Shown piece after piece: positions 10,324-20,998 of a stretch of DNA of 64,000 nt. This stretch comes from Streptomyces sp. DI166 (GTDB lineage: Bacteria; Actinomycetota; Actinomycetes; Streptomycetales; Streptomycetaceae): NCBI RefSeq assembly GCF_900091315.1, contig NZ_FLSP01000024.1, forward strand, positions 32,682-96,681. The letters are read 5' to 3'. A program made the translations under genes and the position numbers. Under the pieces are notes generated by a model. That model ran no database searches and had not been told where the DNA came from. It saw only the letters and a list, made by a program, of their open reading frames with translations. Position 1 is the stretch's first letter. Every line of letters begins with the position of its first letter.

Positions 10324-11582
10324 CCGTCCGGCCGTCCCCGTCCGCCCCCGATGTCTTCGATCCCCGGCAGTACGCCGAAGGCGTGCCCTACGCCGCCTAC
10401 CGCGTCCTGCGCGACCACTACCCCGTGTCCTGGCAGGAGGAGCCCGAGGTGCTGGGCTGGCCTGCCGGGCAGGGGTTCTGGGCGGTGACCCGGCACGCGG
10501 ACGTGGTGCGGGTGCTGAAGGACGCGCTGACGTACTCCTCCCACCTGGGCGCCACCCAGATCCGCGACCCCGATCCGGAGGACCTGCCGTTCATCCGGCG
10601 CATGATGCTCAATCAGGACCCGCCTCAGCACGGCAGGTTACGCCGCCTGGTGAGCCGGGCGTTCACCCCGAAGCGCATCGACCGGTTCACCGCGCTCGCC
10701 GGGAAGCGCGCCCGGCACCTGTTCGCGCAGGCCCTGGAGACCGCCCGGGAGCAGGACGGCACCGTCGATCTGGTCACCGCCGTCACCGACGACTACGCCC
10801 TGCTCAATCTGGCCGATCTGCTGGGCGTCCCGGAACGCGACCGCAAACTGCTGCTGCACTGGACGCAGCGGGTGATCGGCTACCAGGATCCCGACGAGTC
10901 CGGGCCGACGGTGCGCGACGCGGCGGGCCGGCCGGTCAATCCGCGCTCCCCGGCGATGCTGCGGGACATGTTCGACTACGCCGGTGAACTGGCCGTCTAC
11001 AAGCGGCGGTACCCGGCCGACGACGTGATGACCATCCTCGCGCACGACGCCGAACTGACCGCCCCCGAGCTGGAGATGTTCTTCTTCCTGCTCACGGTCG
11101 CGGGCAACGACACCGTGCGCGCCGCCGCCCCGGGCGGTCTGCTGGCGCTGGCCGAGCACCCGCGGTGGTACGCGCGACTGCGCGCGGAGGAGGTCGAACT
11201 GGACCCGGCGGTGGACGAGTTGCTGCGCTGGCACCCGCCGGTGCTGACCTTCCGCCGGACCGCCGCCGTCGACACCGAGCTGGCCGGGCAGCCAATCCGG
11301 GCCGGGGACAAGGTCGTGGTCTTCCACGCCTCCGCCAACCGCGACGAGCGGGTGTTCGCGGAGCCGGACCGGCTCGACCCGACCCGTTCCCCGAACCCGC
11401 ACGTCTCCTTCGGCGACGGTCCGCACGTCTGCCTGGGCGCGCACTTCGCGCGGCTCCAACTGCGGGTGCTGTACCGGGAGTCGCTGCGGGCCCTGCCGGT
11501 CCTGCGCACCGCCGGTCCGCCCGTGCGGCTGGTGTCGAACTTCATCAACGGCATCAAGTCGCTGCCGGTCGAGGTGGAGTGA
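10320..11582 (+). CDS. Cytochrome P450 with a TTA codon
   Basis: The protein has 420 residues from GTG 10320. The I-helix reads LTVAGNDTVRAA, the ExxR motif is ELLR, and the heme loop is FGDGPHVCLGAHFARL with Cys371 as ligand. The AGNDT I-helix and the end SNFINGIKSLPVEV recall the CYP124/125/142 group that hydroxylates lipid or sterol side chains. That is a resemblance from memory, not a search. Leu107 is encoded by TTA (10638-10640), so translation should depend on the bldA tRNA. The gene converges on the DUF89 gene, with its stop 4 bp away, within the butyrolactone-type locus. Confidence 0.92.
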   Translation: MTVRPSPSAPDVFDPRQYAEGVPYAAYRVLRDHYPVSWQEEPEVLGWPAGQGFWAVTRHADVVRVLKDALTYSSHLGATQIRDPDPEDLPFIRRMMLNQDPPQHGRLRRLVSRAFTPKRIDRFTALAGKRARHLFAQALETAREQDGTVDLVTAVTDDYALLNLADLLGVPERDRKLLLHWTQRVIGYQDPDESGPTVRDAAGRPVNPRSPAMLRDMFDYAGELAVYKRRYPADDVMTILAHDAELTAPELEMFFFLLTVAGNDTVRAAAPGGLLALAEHPRWYARLRAEEVELDPAVDELLRWHPPVLTFRRTAAVDTELAGQPIRAGDKVVVFHASANRDERVFAEPDRLDPTRSPNPHVSFGDGPHVCLGAHFARLQLRVLYRESLRALPVLRTAGPPVRLVSNFINGIKSLPVEVE

Positions 11583-11586
11583 GCGT

Positions 11587-12762
11587 TCAGCCACGCACCT
11601 GGATCAGGGCGTGGCTGCCGCTGGTGCGCCAGCTCTCCTGCTCCGCGGCGGTCAGGGCGGCCACCGTGTCCGGGTCGAGGCCGGTGATCACCTCGGACTT
11701 GAGGGTGCGCAGGGCGGCCACGGGGCCGGGGAAGTAGGCGGTGACGTCGGAGAAGGGGGTGGTCGGGGGCCAGCGGCGGTCGCCCACCAGGCGACGGTAG
11801 TTGAGGTCGCCCTTGAGGATCGTGACCGTGGCCCCTGCCAGTTCCGCGCGCAGGTCGTCGGGCATCTCCTCGTAGGGCAGGGGCGCGCAGGAGAAGGGGT
11901 GGGCGCGGATCGTGAGCCGTCCGTCGGTGAGCGCCGCCCACAGGGTGTCGCCGTACGCCCGTGCCGCGCCCGGCGCCTGCCCGAGCCGCCGCACGGCGTC
12001 GAGGACGTCGGCGGGGGTCGCGTCGGAGACGAAGTACGGGTAAGGCTTGACGTGCAGGACGGCGCGCGCCACCCGCCCCCGGTCGAGGAGATGGGCGATC
12101 AGCAGGAGGTCGGGGACGAGTTCGCGGCCCGCGTTGTCGGCGATCAGACAGAGCAGCGGGGCGGTCCGGCCGGGCGGCAGCAGGGACCACAGGGCGCCGC
12201 TGTCGTCGGCGACCAGCGGAGGGGTGCCGGAGGGGCTCGTACCGTCGGCGGTGGAGAGCCGGAAGCCGAGGTCGGCGCGGTTGCCCCACAGGGAGCCGTG
12301 CAGCAGGGCCCGGTCCCGCTCGTCGGGCGACAGTGCGGCGAGGTCGTCCAGCGCGGCCAGTTCCTCGTCCGTCTCCGGGGAGTCCAGCTCGGCCAGCTTG
12401 GCGGGGCGGAAGGGGTCGATGCCCTGCCAGGCGCCGGAGGTGAAGTAGCCGGTGGCTTCGAGGAGCCGGCGGTAGAAGTAGCTCTCCGCCCACAGCCAGG
12501 GGGCGTCGGTCCAGGGTTGGCCCGTGTGGTCGGCGATGCCCCAGTCCTGCCACCGGTTCCGGTCGTGGGCGCCGTCGGGGAGCGGTTCGACGACGCCCTT
12601 GGTGCACTCGTGCAGCAGCGCGTCGAGTGCGGCGCGCTGCCCGGGGCCGTACGGGACCGCCGCGCGCACCTGCTCGATGATCGCGGGGTGCCGCTCGGTC
12701 AGCACGGTGTGCGGGAAGGAGCCGGGTGCGTCGCCGAGGATCACGGGCGGGGTGTCGTCCAT
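11587..12762 (-). CDS. DUF89/ARMT1 family damage-control phosphatase
   Basis: The protein has 391 residues from ATG 12762. The DUF89 signature is clear: LIADNAGRELVPDLLL supplies the Asp-Asn metal site and KGDLNYRRLVGD supplies the second Asp. Known members are metal-dependent phosphatases acting on small sugar or metabolite phosphates in the cytosol. It lies only 18 bp downstream of the receptor-type regulator gene on the same strand and follows afsA. A role in dephosphorylating a butenolide-phosphate intermediate is an attractive inference, but general metabolite repair is equally possible. Confidence 0.85.
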   Translation of the reverse strand: MDDTPPVILGDAPGSFPHTVLTERHPAIIEQVRAAVPYGPGQRAALDALLHECTKGVVEPLPDGAHDRNRWQDWGIADHTGQPWTDAPWLWAESYFYRRLLEATGYFTSGAWQGIDPFRPAKLAELDSPETDEELAALDDLAALSPDERDRALLHGSLWGNRADLGFRLSTADGTSPSGTPPLVADDSGALWSLLPPGRTAPLLCLIADNAGRELVPDLLLIAHLLDRGRVARAVLHVKPYPYFVSDATPADVLDAVRRLGQAPGAARAYGDTLWAALTDGRLTIRAHPFSCAPLPYEEMPDDLRAELAGATVTILKGDLNYRRLVGDRRWPPTTPFSDVTAYFPGPVAALRTLKSEVITGLDPDTVAALTAAEQESWRTSGSHALIQVRG

Positions 12763-12780
12763 GCGGCGACCGTATCGCGG

Positions 12781-13446
12781 TCACCCGACGGCTTCCCGCT
12801 GACTCAGCCGCACCTCCCGTTCCAGCTGGGTGGCGAGGGTGAGGTAGCGGGGGCGGCGGGGCACCGGGACCATGCCGCGGATCAGGACGTGCCACATCTC
12901 GGCGAGCCTGCGGGGCTGGCGGACGACCGGCTCGACGGAGCGGCCGACGATGCGGGTGCCGACGAAGAAGCAGACCAGGGAGTGGGCCGCCGCGTCGATG
13001 TCGACGTCCGGATGGAGGTCCGACTCCTTGACCGCGCCGACGAGTTTGCGGGTGGCGATGTCCAGCCACTCCGCGAACGGGTGCTGCATCGGCGCCTTCA
13101 CCGGGACCGGCCCGGTGGCCAGCCGGAGTCCGGCCCGCGGGATCGGGCCCTCCACCGACAGCCGGGTGATGCCGAACATGGTGCGCATCAGCGTCTCCAG
13201 GGAGGAGTAGCCGCGCGACTCCATCTCGCAGGCGATCTGACGGGACGCCTGGGACTGCAGCTCCATGATCGCGTGGGCGAGGTCCTCCTTCGCCGCGAAG
13301 TGGAAGTACAGGGCGCCCTTGGTGACTTGGGCGTGTTCGACGATGTCGCTCAGACTGGTCGACTCGTAGCCGCGACGATCGAACAGGTCAGCGGCAGCGG
13401 TGATGATCGTCGCGCGGGTCTGTTCTGCGCGTAACTGCCTCGCCAT
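12781..13446 (-). CDS. TetR-family gamma-butyrolactone receptor homologue (possible pseudo-receptor)
   Basis: The protein has 221 residues from ATG 13446, with AGGAGAGAG about 8 bases upstream. The N-terminal HTH (SLSDIVEHAQVTKGALYFHF) is of the ArpA/ScbR type. The segment PFAEWLDIATRKL contains the Trp position that lines the ligand pocket in this family. By count it has about 29 Arg/Lys against 25 Asp/Glu, so it is slightly basic, a property associated with pseudo-receptors. It follows afsA and precedes the DUF89 gene on the same strand. An inverted repeat in its leader suggests autoregulation. Confidence 0.87.
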   Translation of the reverse strand: MARQLRAEQTRATIITAAADLFDRRGYESTSLSDIVEHAQVTKGALYFHFAAKEDLAHAIMELQSQASRQIACEMESRGYSSLETLMRTMFGITRLSVEGPIPRAGLRLATGPVPVKAPMQHPFAEWLDIATRKLVGAVKESDLHPDVDIDAAAHSLVCFFVGTRIVGRSVEPVVRQPRRLAEMWHVLIRGMVPVPRRPRYLTLATQLEREVRLSQREAVG

Positions 13447-13470
13447 CGGCTCGACTCTCTCCTGGGCCGG

Positions 13471-13499
13471 GAAAAGAACGGGTCATGCCGTTTGTTTTC
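13471..13499. promoter_or_regulatory. Autoregulatory-element-like inverted repeat upstream of the receptor gene
   Basis: GAAAAGAACGGGT and GCCGTTTGTTTTC are arranged as inverted halves around CAT. The right half matches the reverse complement of the left apart from one single-base offset. The core GTTTGTTTTC also occurs in the afsA-receptor intergenic region at 14512-14521. Such sequences are the known operators of gamma-butyrolactone receptors. The position 25 bp upstream of the receptor start fits repression. Confidence 0.6.
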
Positions 13500-13519
13500 T
13501 GCTCCCCGAACACCATAGC

Positions 13520-14434
13520 TCACTGCGCGACCGTGCCTACCCCGCATGCGAAGACTGCCGAGTCCCCTTGCACACCGAGGACTTGGACCAGCCCCTCGGG
13601 GCCGGGCGCCACCTCTATCCACGTGGGCAGGTCCAGTTCGGCATACCGGTCGAAGGTCGCGTGGAACGACATCGGGACGCGCCGCCCGCCGTGCGCGACC
13701 CGGGCCGCCTGACCGGCCGCCTCCAGGAGCAGCATCCCCGGCACATGGTCGAGAGGATGGTCGAAAAAAACGGGATGCGCGGTATCCACTCGCAGCTGCC
13801 AGCGGTCCCGGCGGTCACCGGGAGCCAGCACGACATCGCCGGGGACCGTGCGGCCGACGGCCTCGGGCGCGAGCCCCGGCGGCAGGGGCAGCGGGGTGAC
13901 GTTCTGCGGCGTACGGCCGCCGCGCAGCCTGCGGTAGACGGGGTCGCTGGTCCAGGACGCGGCGAAGTACGCGCTCCCGACCTGCGTGTTCTCCAGGAAA
14001 ACGGCCGCTTCGACGTCGAAGGCGGTGACCTTCCCGGCCCGCCTGCGGATGTCGAGGATGCTGATGTCGACCTCCGGTTCGGCGGGCAGGGAGCCCACCC
14101 GGAGGTGCTCGGGACGGGTACTGACGCGCAGCTCCTGGAGCACGAACCGGTGGCCCAGCGGTACGTCGTACTCGGTGTGCGCGATCAGGGTGCCGCCCTG
14201 GCGGACTGTTTCGGTGACGAGCAGCGGCTCGTATGCGGTACGGTCGCTCGACACATGCAACTGGTGGGCTCGCGGCCACTGCGCGGTCACCCTGAACCGG
14301 TCGGTCCCGATGCGGCTCCAGCCGGTCAGGAGGGTCTCGGCGACGGCCGCGCGGTGGACCAGCTCGCGGGGAACGGTGGCCGTGAGCGCCTCGGACGCCG
14401 TCGGGAAATCGGCGAGTTGCGGCAATTGAGGCAT
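13520..14434 (-). CDS. afsA: AfsA-family gamma-butyrolactone/butenolide biosynthesis protein
   Basis: The protein has 304 residues from ATG 14434, with GGGAG about 5 bases upstream. It contains two A-factor hotdog repeats. The second includes DTAHPVFFDHPLDHVPGML followed by LLEAAGQAARV, the family hallmark. AfsA-type enzymes condense a beta-ketoacyl chain from acyl-carrier protein with dihydroxyacetone phosphate, the first committed step to A-factor-like signals. It is divergent from the acidic receptor gene at 14611, the same layout as scbA/scbR. The next gene downstream is a second receptor. Confidence 0.92.
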   Translation of the reverse strand: MPQLPQLADFPTASEALTATVPRELVHRAAVAETLLTGWSRIGTDRFRVTAQWPRAHQLHVSSDRTAYEPLLVTETVRQGGTLIAHTEYDVPLGHRFVLQELRVSTRPEHLRVGSLPAEPEVDISILDIRRRAGKVTAFDVEAAVFLENTQVGSAYFAASWTSDPVYRRLRGGRTPQNVTPLPLPPGLAPEAVGRTVPGDVVLAPGDRRDRWQLRVDTAHPVFFDHPLDHVPGMLLLEAAGQAARVAHGGRRVPMSFHATFDRYAELDLPTWIEVAPGPEGLVQVLGVQGDSAVFACGVGTVAQ

Positions 14435-14500
14435 GTCTCTCCCTGGCTCCCCCGACAGTGTTGACAGACGGCGAGGTGCCCGTGCCGTGAGCGCTAGAGT

Positions 14501-14521
14501 ACGAGCCGACCGGTTTGTTTT
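14501..14521. promoter_or_regulatory. Autoregulatory-element-like site between afsA and the divergent receptor gene
   Basis: The stretch ACGAGCCGACCGGTTTGTTT contains inverted halves ACGAGCC and GGTTTGT (five of seven positions complementary) around GACC. It shares GTTTGTTTTC with the site at 13471-13499. This agrees with the ScbR/ArpA operator pattern. Its location between two divergent promoters suggests that the receptor controls both afsA and itself. Confidence 0.6.
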
Positions 14522-14610
14522 CAATGAGACCAGGGTGACCAGGACCGGGTGCGCCTCCGGGCCCTCGCACCATGGCCATCCCGTCAACTCGGCGCAACGG
14601 AGGGGCCCTT

Positions 14611-15279
14611 ATGGCGAAGCAGGAACGCGCCATCAGGACGCGCAGAGCGATCCTGGAAGCCGCGGGGGCGGTGTTCGACGAGCACGGCTACGCCTCGACG
14701 ACGATCTCCATGGTGCTGGAGCGGGCCGAAGTCACCAAGGGCGCCCTGTACTTCCACTTCCCCTCCAAGGAGTCCCTCGCCCAGGCCGTCCTGGACGAGC
14801 AGGTGCCGTTCGGCGCGGTGCCGCCGCAGCCCTGCAAGCTCCAGGAGATCGTGGACATGAGCTTCGTCTACGGGCGGCGGCTGCTGAACAACCCTCTGCT
14901 GCAGGGCAGTGTGCGGCTCACCGTGGACCAGGCCACCCCGCCCGGTGTCGACCACTCCGGGCCGTTCCGGCAGTGGGCGGACCATGTCGTGGAACTGCTC
15001 GAAGAGGCCGACAAGCAGGGTGAGTTGCTGCCCACGGTGGTGCCGCGGGACACGGTGGAGCTGCTGGTCGGCTCGTTCGCCGGGATCCAGTTGATGTCGC
15101 GGGCGCTGACCGGGCGGGCGGATCTCGGCCACCGGCTGTCGGTGATGTGGGCGCACGTCCTGCCGAGCATCGCGGTGCCGGGGCTGATCGGCAGGCTCGA
15201 CACCGCGCCGGACCGGGGTGCGCGCATCCTCGCCCTGCTCGGCGAGGAGGACGAGCCGATGCGGAGGGCCGAACCATGA
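14611..15279 (+). CDS. TetR-family gamma-butyrolactone receptor
   Basis: The protein has 222 residues from ATG 14611, with GGAGG 7 bases upstream. It has an ArpA-type HTH (TISMVLERAEVTKGALYFHF) and the ligand-pocket Trp in GPFRQWADHVVELLEEAD. It is acidic (about 23 Arg/Lys against 29 Asp/Glu), as genuine autoregulator receptors usually are. It is divergent from afsA and its stop overlaps the start of the NmrA-like gene, forming a two-gene operon. Ligand binding would release it from operators such as those at 13471 and 14501. Confidence 0.9.
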   Translation: MAKQERAIRTRRAILEAAGAVFDEHGYASTTISMVLERAEVTKGALYFHFPSKESLAQAVLDEQVPFGAVPPQPCKLQEIVDMSFVYGRRLLNNPLLQGSVRLTVDQATPPGVDHSGPFRQWADHVVELLEEADKQGELLPTVVPRDTVELLVGSFAGIQLMSRALTGRADLGHRLSVMWAHVLPSIAVPGLIGRLDTAPDRGARILALLGEEDEPMRRAEP

Positions 15280-16142
15280 TCCTGCTCACCGGCGCGACCG
15301 GCACCGTCGGCTCGCTCGCCGTGCGCCGGCTGCGCGGTGCCGCTCCGCTGCGGCTGCTGACCCGCCGCCCCGACCGGGCCGCGGACCTGGCCGGACCGGG
15401 GGTGGAGGTGGTGGGCGGCGACTTCGACGATCCGGCGAGTCTGCGCCGGGCGCTGACCGGGGTGACCTCCGCGCTGCTGGTCACCGCCAACCCGCTCACG
15501 CACGCCCATGACGAGCACTTCCTGGCGGCGGCGCGCGCGTGCGGGGTCCGCCATGTGGTGAAGCTGTCCGCGCTCGCGGTCACCGACCCGGGCGCCACCG
15601 ACCTGATCACGACCTGGCAGCGCGGCAATGAGCAACTGCTGGCCGATTCCGGGCTGTTGTGGACGTCGCTGCGGCCGCGCGCCTTCATGTCCAACACGCT
15701 CGGCTGGGCCATCTCCATCCGCGCGGAGGGTGTCGTACGGGCCGCCTGCGGCAACGCTGTCAACGCCACCGTCGACCCCCGGGACATCGCGGAGGTGGCG
15801 GCCCTGACGCTCCTGGCGCCCGAGGCGCACGCCGGGCGGGCCTACCCGCTCACCGGGCCGGAGGCGATCAGCCCCGTGGAGCAGACGAAGATCCTCGGTG
15901 ATCTGCTCCAACGCCCTTTGGTCTTCGAGGAGTTGACGGAACAAGAGGCGCGGCGCCGGTTGCTCGTGCGCTATCCCGCGCCGATCGCCGAGGCGCTCGC
16001 CGAGAGCGCGTCCCGGGGCCGGGCCGGGGCGAAGTCGGAGGTGGACCCGACCGTCGCCGAGCTGCTGGGGCGGCCCGCCGGGAGCTACCGGCAGTGGGCG
16101 CTGGGCCGACTGGACGCCTTCCGCGCCGACGCCGGCACATGA
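15276..16142 (+). CDS. NmrA-like NAD(P)-binding reductase
   Basis: The protein has 288 residues from ATG 15276, which overlaps the receptor stop (ATGA). The N-terminal Rossmann motif is TGATGTVGSLAVRRL. The atypical short-chain dehydrogenase/NmrA fold continues with LLVTANPL and VKLSALAVTDPG, and the canonical YxxxK pair is absent. Coupling with the receptor gene suggests a role in tailoring or reducing the signal molecule, as ketoreductases do in other butyrolactone loci. A redox-sensing role without catalysis is the alternative. Confidence 0.82.
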   Translation: MILLTGATGTVGSLAVRRLRGAAPLRLLTRRPDRAADLAGPGVEVVGGDFDDPASLRRALTGVTSALLVTANPLTHAHDEHFLAAARACGVRHVVKLSALAVTDPGATDLITTWQRGNEQLLADSGLLWTSLRPRAFMSNTLGWAISIRAEGVVRAACGNAVNATVDPRDIAEVAALTLLAPEAHAGRAYPLTGPEAISPVEQTKILGDLLQRPLVFEELTEQEARRRLLVRYPAPIAEALAESASRGRAGAKSEVDPTVAELLGRPAGSYRQWALGRLDAFRADAGT

Positions 16143-16193
16143 CGACGGGCCGGCCGATGCCCCATCCGCACCGGCCGACCCGCCCGCTCATGT

Positions 16194-16220
16194 GAAGGAC
16201 TCGCCTTCCGGCTGTCCTTC
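16194..16220. terminator. Hairpin between convergent genes
   Basis: A perfect 7-bp inverted repeat (GAAGGAC at 16194-16200 and GTCCTTC at 16214-16220) lies between the convergent NmrA-like and protease genes. A further GC-rich inverted repeat (GGCCGG / CCGGCC) occupies about 16150-16176. No T tract follows. It may terminate transcription from both sides. Confidence 0.45.
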
Positions 16221-16222
16221 GG

Positions 16223-18025
<1,803 letters not shown>

Positions 18026-18400
18026 GGGAATGCCTTTCGTGGCCGGACTCCGGGCAGCGTCGGAGCGGCGGTCTGTCGCTTCGTCGTCGAAGCGGAGGGG
18101 GGTGAACCGAGAACCGAAAAGCGTTGCGCTGAGGCCGGCCAGGCGCGGTGGGGACCGACCCCTGCGGGGTTACCTGTGGGTCGGCTGTGCAGGAACGATA
18201 GGCAAGCGGGCGGTCATAGGGATACAGGGGAAACCCTCGATCAGGCCGGAAACAAACCCTCGGCATCCACTGATTGACCGCTTGTGTCTGCTTATGCAGG
18301 GGCTCGCACCCCGCTGAACGCACACGGCCCGCGGCCCGTACTGGACAGAAGCACGCGGTCCCGCACCGCCCGTCCCGCACCGGCCGAGGAGACGCTTCAC
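18026..18400. other. Non-coding region between the divergent protease and LPMO genes
   Basis: This 375-bp stretch must hold two promoters. It contains a perfect 7-bp inverted repeat (CCGACCC at 18155-18161, GGGTCGG at 18178-18184) and a nested small hairpin (ACCCC / GGGGT). GAGGAG lies 9 bases before the LPMO start. I found no convincing -35/-10 pair and no small gene. Confidence 0.5.
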
Positions 18401-19321
18401 ATGACCCGGATTCGCGCCCGGCGCGCCGCCGCTCTCACGGCGGCCCCGCTGCTGCTCGCCCTGGGGGCGGCCGGACCGGCCGCCGCGCACGGCGCGCCCA
18501 CGGATCCGGTGAGCCGGGTGCGGGCCTGCTCCCCGGAGGGCGGCGCCGACGCCTCGACGGCGGCGTGCCGGGCGGCCGTCGCCGCGAACGGGGCACCCTT
18601 CACGGCCTGGGACAACCTGCGCATCGCGAATGTGAACGGACGTGACCGGCAGGTCGTCCCCGACGGAAAGCTGTGCAGCGGCGGCCTGCCCGCCTACCGG
18701 GGCCTGGACCTGGCCCGCTCCGACTGGCCCTCGACCCGTCTGGAGCCCGGCGCCACGCTGACCATGCGGTACGTCTCGACGATCCCGCACACCGGTACGT
18801 TCCGGCTCTATCTCACCGAGCAGGGCTACGATCCGGCCAAGCCGCTCACCTGGTCCGACCTGCCGGACAGGCCCTTCGCCGAGGTACGCGACCCGGCACT
18901 CACGGACGGCGCCTACCGCATCCGTATGACCCTGCCGAAGGACCGCACGGGACGGCATGTGCTGTACACGGTGTGGCGGAACAGCAGTACCCCGGACACG
19001 TACTACTCCTGCTCGGACGTGGTGTTCCCGGAGAAGGAGACGGCGGCTGCCAAGAAGCCCGCCGAGAGCGGGAAGAAGGCGTCGGCCTCGGCGAAGCCCT
19101 CGCCCTCGCCCTCGAAGACTCCGGAGGCTTCGAAGACGGCGCAGGCCGAGCCGCGCCGTACGCCCGTGCCGCCGCCGACTCCGGCCCCGGACGTCAGCAA
19201 CGTGGGCGCGAACTCCACGCCGGACTCCGGCCCGTCCGCCCCGCTGGTGGCGGGCGGCGCCGCCGCGGTGCTGGTGCTCACCGGGGGCGCCGCCCTGGTC
19301 GCGCGCCTGCGAAGGAGGTGA
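18401..19321 (+). CDS. Lytic polysaccharide monooxygenase (AA10) with C-terminal membrane anchor
   Basis: The protein has 306 residues from ATG 18401. The signal peptide ends in AAAHGAPTDPVSR, so cleavage leaves His at the new N-terminus, the first copper ligand of the histidine brace. The second His is in STIPHTGTF, and the axial aromatic is near SDVVF. The catalytic module ends near residue 205. A Lys/Ser/Pro/Thr-rich linker follows, then a hydrophobic segment and the end ARLRRR. This looks like a membrane or cell-surface anchor, whereas most AA10 enzymes are freely secreted. Chitin or cellulose is the likely substrate. Confidence 0.9.
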   Translation: MTRIRARRAAALTAAPLLLALGAAGPAAAHGAPTDPVSRVRACSPEGGADASTAACRAAVAANGAPFTAWDNLRIANVNGRDRQVVPDGKLCSGGLPAYRGLDLARSDWPSTRLEPGATLTMRYVSTIPHTGTFRLYLTEQGYDPAKPLTWSDLPDRPFAEVRDPALTDGAYRIRMTLPKDRTGRHVLYTVWRNSSTPDTYYSCSDVVFPEKETAAAKKPAESGKKASASAKPSPSPSKTPEASKTAQAEPRRTPVPPPTPAPDVSNVGANSTPDSGPSAPLVAGGAAAVLVLTGGAALVARLRRR

Positions 19322-19339
19322 ACTCAGGCGCGGCGTCCG

Positions 19340-20245
<906 letters not shown>

Positions 20246-20256
20246 TCACAACTGTC

Positions 20257-20286
20257 TTGACCCTCAAATGTAACCCCCGGTAACTT
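20257..20286 (+). promoter_or_regulatory. Promoter for the DUF6230-DUF6114 operon
   Basis: TTGACC at 20257-20262, an 18-base spacer and TAACTT at 20281-20286 resemble a HrdB-type promoter. It lies about 100 bases upstream of the TTG start at 20387. Confidence 0.5.
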
Positions 20287-20386
20287 CCTCGCACGCTACT
20301 GGGCAGTACGGAGAAAGCCCTTCACGCCACCCCTCACCCGCCCGCTGTCCGCGCCAGGACAACGTGCCCGAACACCGGGAGCAGAC

Positions 20387-20998
20387 TTGGAAAGCGGTAC
20401 CACCCCCAGACCAGGACGCGTCCGCGCCCGCCGCGCCGCCGTCATGGCGGTCCCCGCCACGCTCGCCCTCGCCGGACTCGCGGTGCTCACCGCACAGGGC
20501 GCCCTGGGCGTGCAGTTCGCCATCTCCGGCATGCCGTTCACGGTGACCGCCACCGAGCTGAACGGCACCGGCTTCGAGCAGTTCGGCGGACTGGACAACA
20601 TGGCTCCGGGCAGCCCCAACGAGGGCGACACCGGAGGTCAGGTCCTGGTCGTCACGTCCGTGATCAAGGACGCGACGCTGAGCAAGCTCTGCCAGAGCGT
20701 GGATCTCGGCGGTATCAACCTGCTCATCACCGCGGGCAGCGGAGCGGAGAAGGTCACCGCGAGCGATCTGACCACCGACTCCACCGAGCTGTCCGGCGAC
20801 GCCGCCTTCAACGGCATCGAGATCGGCAACGACGCGAGCACCCTCACCAAGGCCGGGGTGCAGGGGCCGAAGGGCGTCTTCAGCCAGCAGGCCGACACCG
20901 TGCGCATCGCCAATCTGCGCCAGACCAACTACGCCACCACAGCCGGTGTGTTCAAGCTGCCCGGTCTCAAGCTCCGGTTCAGCGAGTCGGGTTGCTGA
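20387..20998 (+). CDS. DUF6230 family exported protein
   Basis: The protein has 203 residues from TTG 20387, with GGGAG a few bases upstream. A basic N-terminus (GRVRARRAAVMAV) leads into a hydrophobic segment (about 20-45) that may be a signal or an anchor. The mature part is rich in Gly/Thr/Ala (FAISGMPFTVTATELNGTGF) and ends in SESGC. The family is widespread in Streptomyces and often annotated as a hypothetical or cholesterol-esterase-like protein, without catalytic residues. The stop overlaps the next start by one base, so it functions with the DUF6114 protein. Confidence 0.8.
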   Translation: MESGTTPRPGRVRARRAAVMAVPATLALAGLAVLTAQGALGVQFAISGMPFTVTATELNGTGFEQFGGLDNMAPGSPNEGDTGGQVLVVTSVIKDATLSKLCQSVDLGGINLLITAGSGAEKVTASDLTTDSTELSGDAAFNGIEIGNDASTLTKAGVQGPKGVFSQQADTVRIANLRQTNYATTAGVFKLPGLKLRFSESGC

